Assembly (NCBI GenBank): GCA_024402505.1
Contig: JAKSTP010000005.1
Location: 22,822-86,821, forward strand
DNA length: 64,000 bases
Source of the DNA: Treponema sp.
GTDB lineage: Bacteria; Spirochaetota; Spirochaetia; Treponematales; Treponemataceae
Reading direction: 5' to 3'
Shown here piece by piece: positions 63,167-64,000 of the stretch. Under the pieces are notes generated by a model that had not been told where the DNA came from, ran no database searches, and saw only the letters and a program-made list of their open reading frames with translations. The translations under genes and the position numbers were made by a program. Each line of letters starts with the position of its first letter. Positions within the stretch are counted from its first letter, which is position 1.

Positions 63167-63856
63167 TTACTTTTCGATGTCACGAGTGTTGTACAGATTT
63201 TTGATCTGTTCTTTGTCACCTGTAGACATTTCAACGAATTTTTTGATTGCTTCTTCACAAGCACCAGAATCGATTTCAGCAACACGGTCCAAAAGGTGCT
63301 GTGTCTGTGGCTGAAGGTATTTACCGTTGATACGGCGTGCAAGTTCAGCTACCTGTGGGTGAGAGATACCTGCAGGACAGCGTGATGAACAACATCCACA
63401 CATTACACAGTCAAATGAAAGATCTGCACATTTTGCGTAATCTCCGCGCTGAGCGTAAGCGATGTACTGCATAGTGTTAAGGCTCTGTGGACAGGCTTTT
63501 GTACAGGCGTTACATCCTACACAAGCGTAGATTTCTGGATAAAGCTGCATCATTACAGACTGTTCTGGTTTTACAGCATTGATATCATAAACCTGTTTAA
63601 CAAGTGGGAAGAAAGGAAGTGTTGCGATATACATATCGTTTTCAACTTTCTTTGAACAAGCCAAACATGTCTGAAGCTGATTCTGTCCCTTAATACGATA
63701 AATTGTTGCACAAGCACCACAGAATCCGTTACGACATCCACAGCCGCGTTTCAGCTGGTAGCCGGCATATTCCATAGCGTTCATGATTGTAAGTTCTGCT
63801 GGTACTTCATATTTTTTACCGAACAGATATATTGTAGCCATTTCTTTTTCTGCCAT
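63167..63856 (-). CDS. frdB: Iron-sulphur subunit of fumarate reductase-like complex
   Basis: Electron-transfer subunit (229 aa). The N-terminal plant-ferredoxin-like domain has CGCRNGFCGAC and later C-x2-C in CLAC for a [2Fe-2S] cluster. Two clusters follow: CVGCNACTKACP and CVMCGCCSSRCP, the second with an extra cysteine spacing. The C-terminal 60 residues are helical. It passes electrons to the flavoprotein. AGGAG precedes the ATG; it starts 15 bases after the NAD(P)H/flavin gene. Confidence 0.85.
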   Translation of the reverse strand: MAEKEMATIYLFGKKYEVPAELTIMNAMEYAGYQLKRGCGCRNGFCGACATIYRIKGQNQLQTCLACSKKVENDMYIATLPFFPLVKQVYDINAVKPEQSVMMQLYPEIYACVGCNACTKACPQSLNTMQYIAYAQRGDYAKCADLSFDCVMCGCCSSRCPAGISHPQVAELARRINGKYLQPQTQHLLDRVAEIDSGACEEAIKKFVEMSTGDKEQIKNLYNTRDIEK

Positions 63857-63871
63857 TTTCTATTTCTCCTA

Positions 63872-64000
63872 TTAGTATTCTGGTGGAAGTTCACCAAGCT
63901 GATCGAAGCTGAATACTGGACCGTCTTTACAAACGAATTTGTCACCGATATTACAGCGTCCGCATTTTCCAATACCACATTTCATTCGCATTTCCATTGT
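63872..64000 (-). CDS. FAD/NAD(P)H oxidoreductase module, C-terminal fragment (partial)
   Basis: Only the last 42 codons are inside the window; the gene continues past its right edge. The translation has RMKCGIGKCGRC...FVCKDGPVF, the [2Fe-2S]-binding tail with four cysteines typical of the FAD/NAD-binding electron-transfer subunits of the AsrB / dihydroorotate dehydrogenase PyrK / hydrogenase-gamma group. Placement upstream of the two Frd genes suggests it brings electrons from NAD(P)H to the complex. The rest of the protein cannot be judged. Confidence 0.8.
   Translation of the reverse strand, partial: TMEMRMKCGIGKCGRCNIGDKFVCKDGPVFSFDQLGELPPEY

Noticed and set aside
1..64000. CRISPR arrays, prophage, insertion sequences or biosynthetic gene clusters
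   Set aside because: No evenly spaced repeats, transposase, integrase or phage structural genes were seen on either strand; the window is nearly all core and metabolic genes.

Overview
This window looks like chromosome from a Treponema-type spirochaete, most likely a saccharolytic, succinate-forming gut or rumen relative rather than T. pallidum. The grounds are: AT-rich, densely packed genes; a diderm envelope toolkit (Lnt, TamB, BamA, Skp, LptD); the order tamB-bamA-skp-mutS, which is the order I know from T. pallidum TP0325-TP0328, followed by uvrA-lptD (TP0514-TP0515); loosely defined spirochaetal lipoboxes; and a NarL-type two-component pair with lipoprotein neighbours. The genus is an inference from recall, not a search result. 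No prophage, insertion sequence, integrase, CRISPR array or rRNA is visible. No stretch above 300 bases lacks a gene.

Layout. 1-2895 (+): tRNA-Val and a three-gene ABC exporter. 2897-12362 (-): an M23 endopeptidase, recJ, a pyrimidine-nucleoside phosphorylase, recO, araD, an araB-like kinase and lnt. 12457-17234 (+): a degenerate galactokinase-like GHMP protein, surE and two TPR proteins. 17273-19576 (-): nifS-type cysteine desulfurase and aroB, divergent from a membrane PAS-GGDEF-EAL protein (19640-21964, +). 21961-23173 (-): a small exported protein and tmk. 23240-45844 (+): eleven tightly spaced genes that mix outer-membrane biogenesis with DNA metabolism (tamB, bamA, skp, mutS, uvrA, lptD, phoH, a 7TM-HD phosphodiesterase, a TPR lipoprotein, dprA, topA). 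45841-48229: a small hypothetical gene, a membrane-anchored HEGWH protein and tRNA-Arg. 48266-53215 (-): a complete sufCBDSU operon. 53296-55723 (-): an EIIC-only PTS permease and an AspT-family transporter. 55860-56998 (+): a DEDDh exonuclease and a small coiled-coil protein. 57019-61437: a sensor kinase, its response regulator and two apparently paralogous exported beta proteins. 61509-64000 (-): a soluble-looking fumarate reductase flavoprotein, its iron-sulphur subunit and the end of a flavin/NAD(P)H module.

How they work together. Araboxylan-derived pentose use (araB, araD), a PTS permease and fumarate reduction fit a fermentative anaerobe that disposes of electrons as succinate. The suf operon and a second cysteine desulfurase supply Fe-S and sulphur chemistry. 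The 22 kb plus-strand run suggests co-transcription of envelope assembly with mismatch and excision repair.

The most interesting points are: promoter -10 elements placed 6-7 bases before start codons, implying leaderless mRNAs; an araD terminator whose U-tract ends at the recO start codon; a thymidylate kinase without the P-loop lysine; an HGDCF (degenerate GGDEF) protein with an intact EAL domain; a large insertion in RecJ; an uncharacterised HEGWH membrane protein; and the two-component/paralogous lipoprotein cassette at 57-61.5 kb. Coordinates and motifs were read by eye; no database search was possible.
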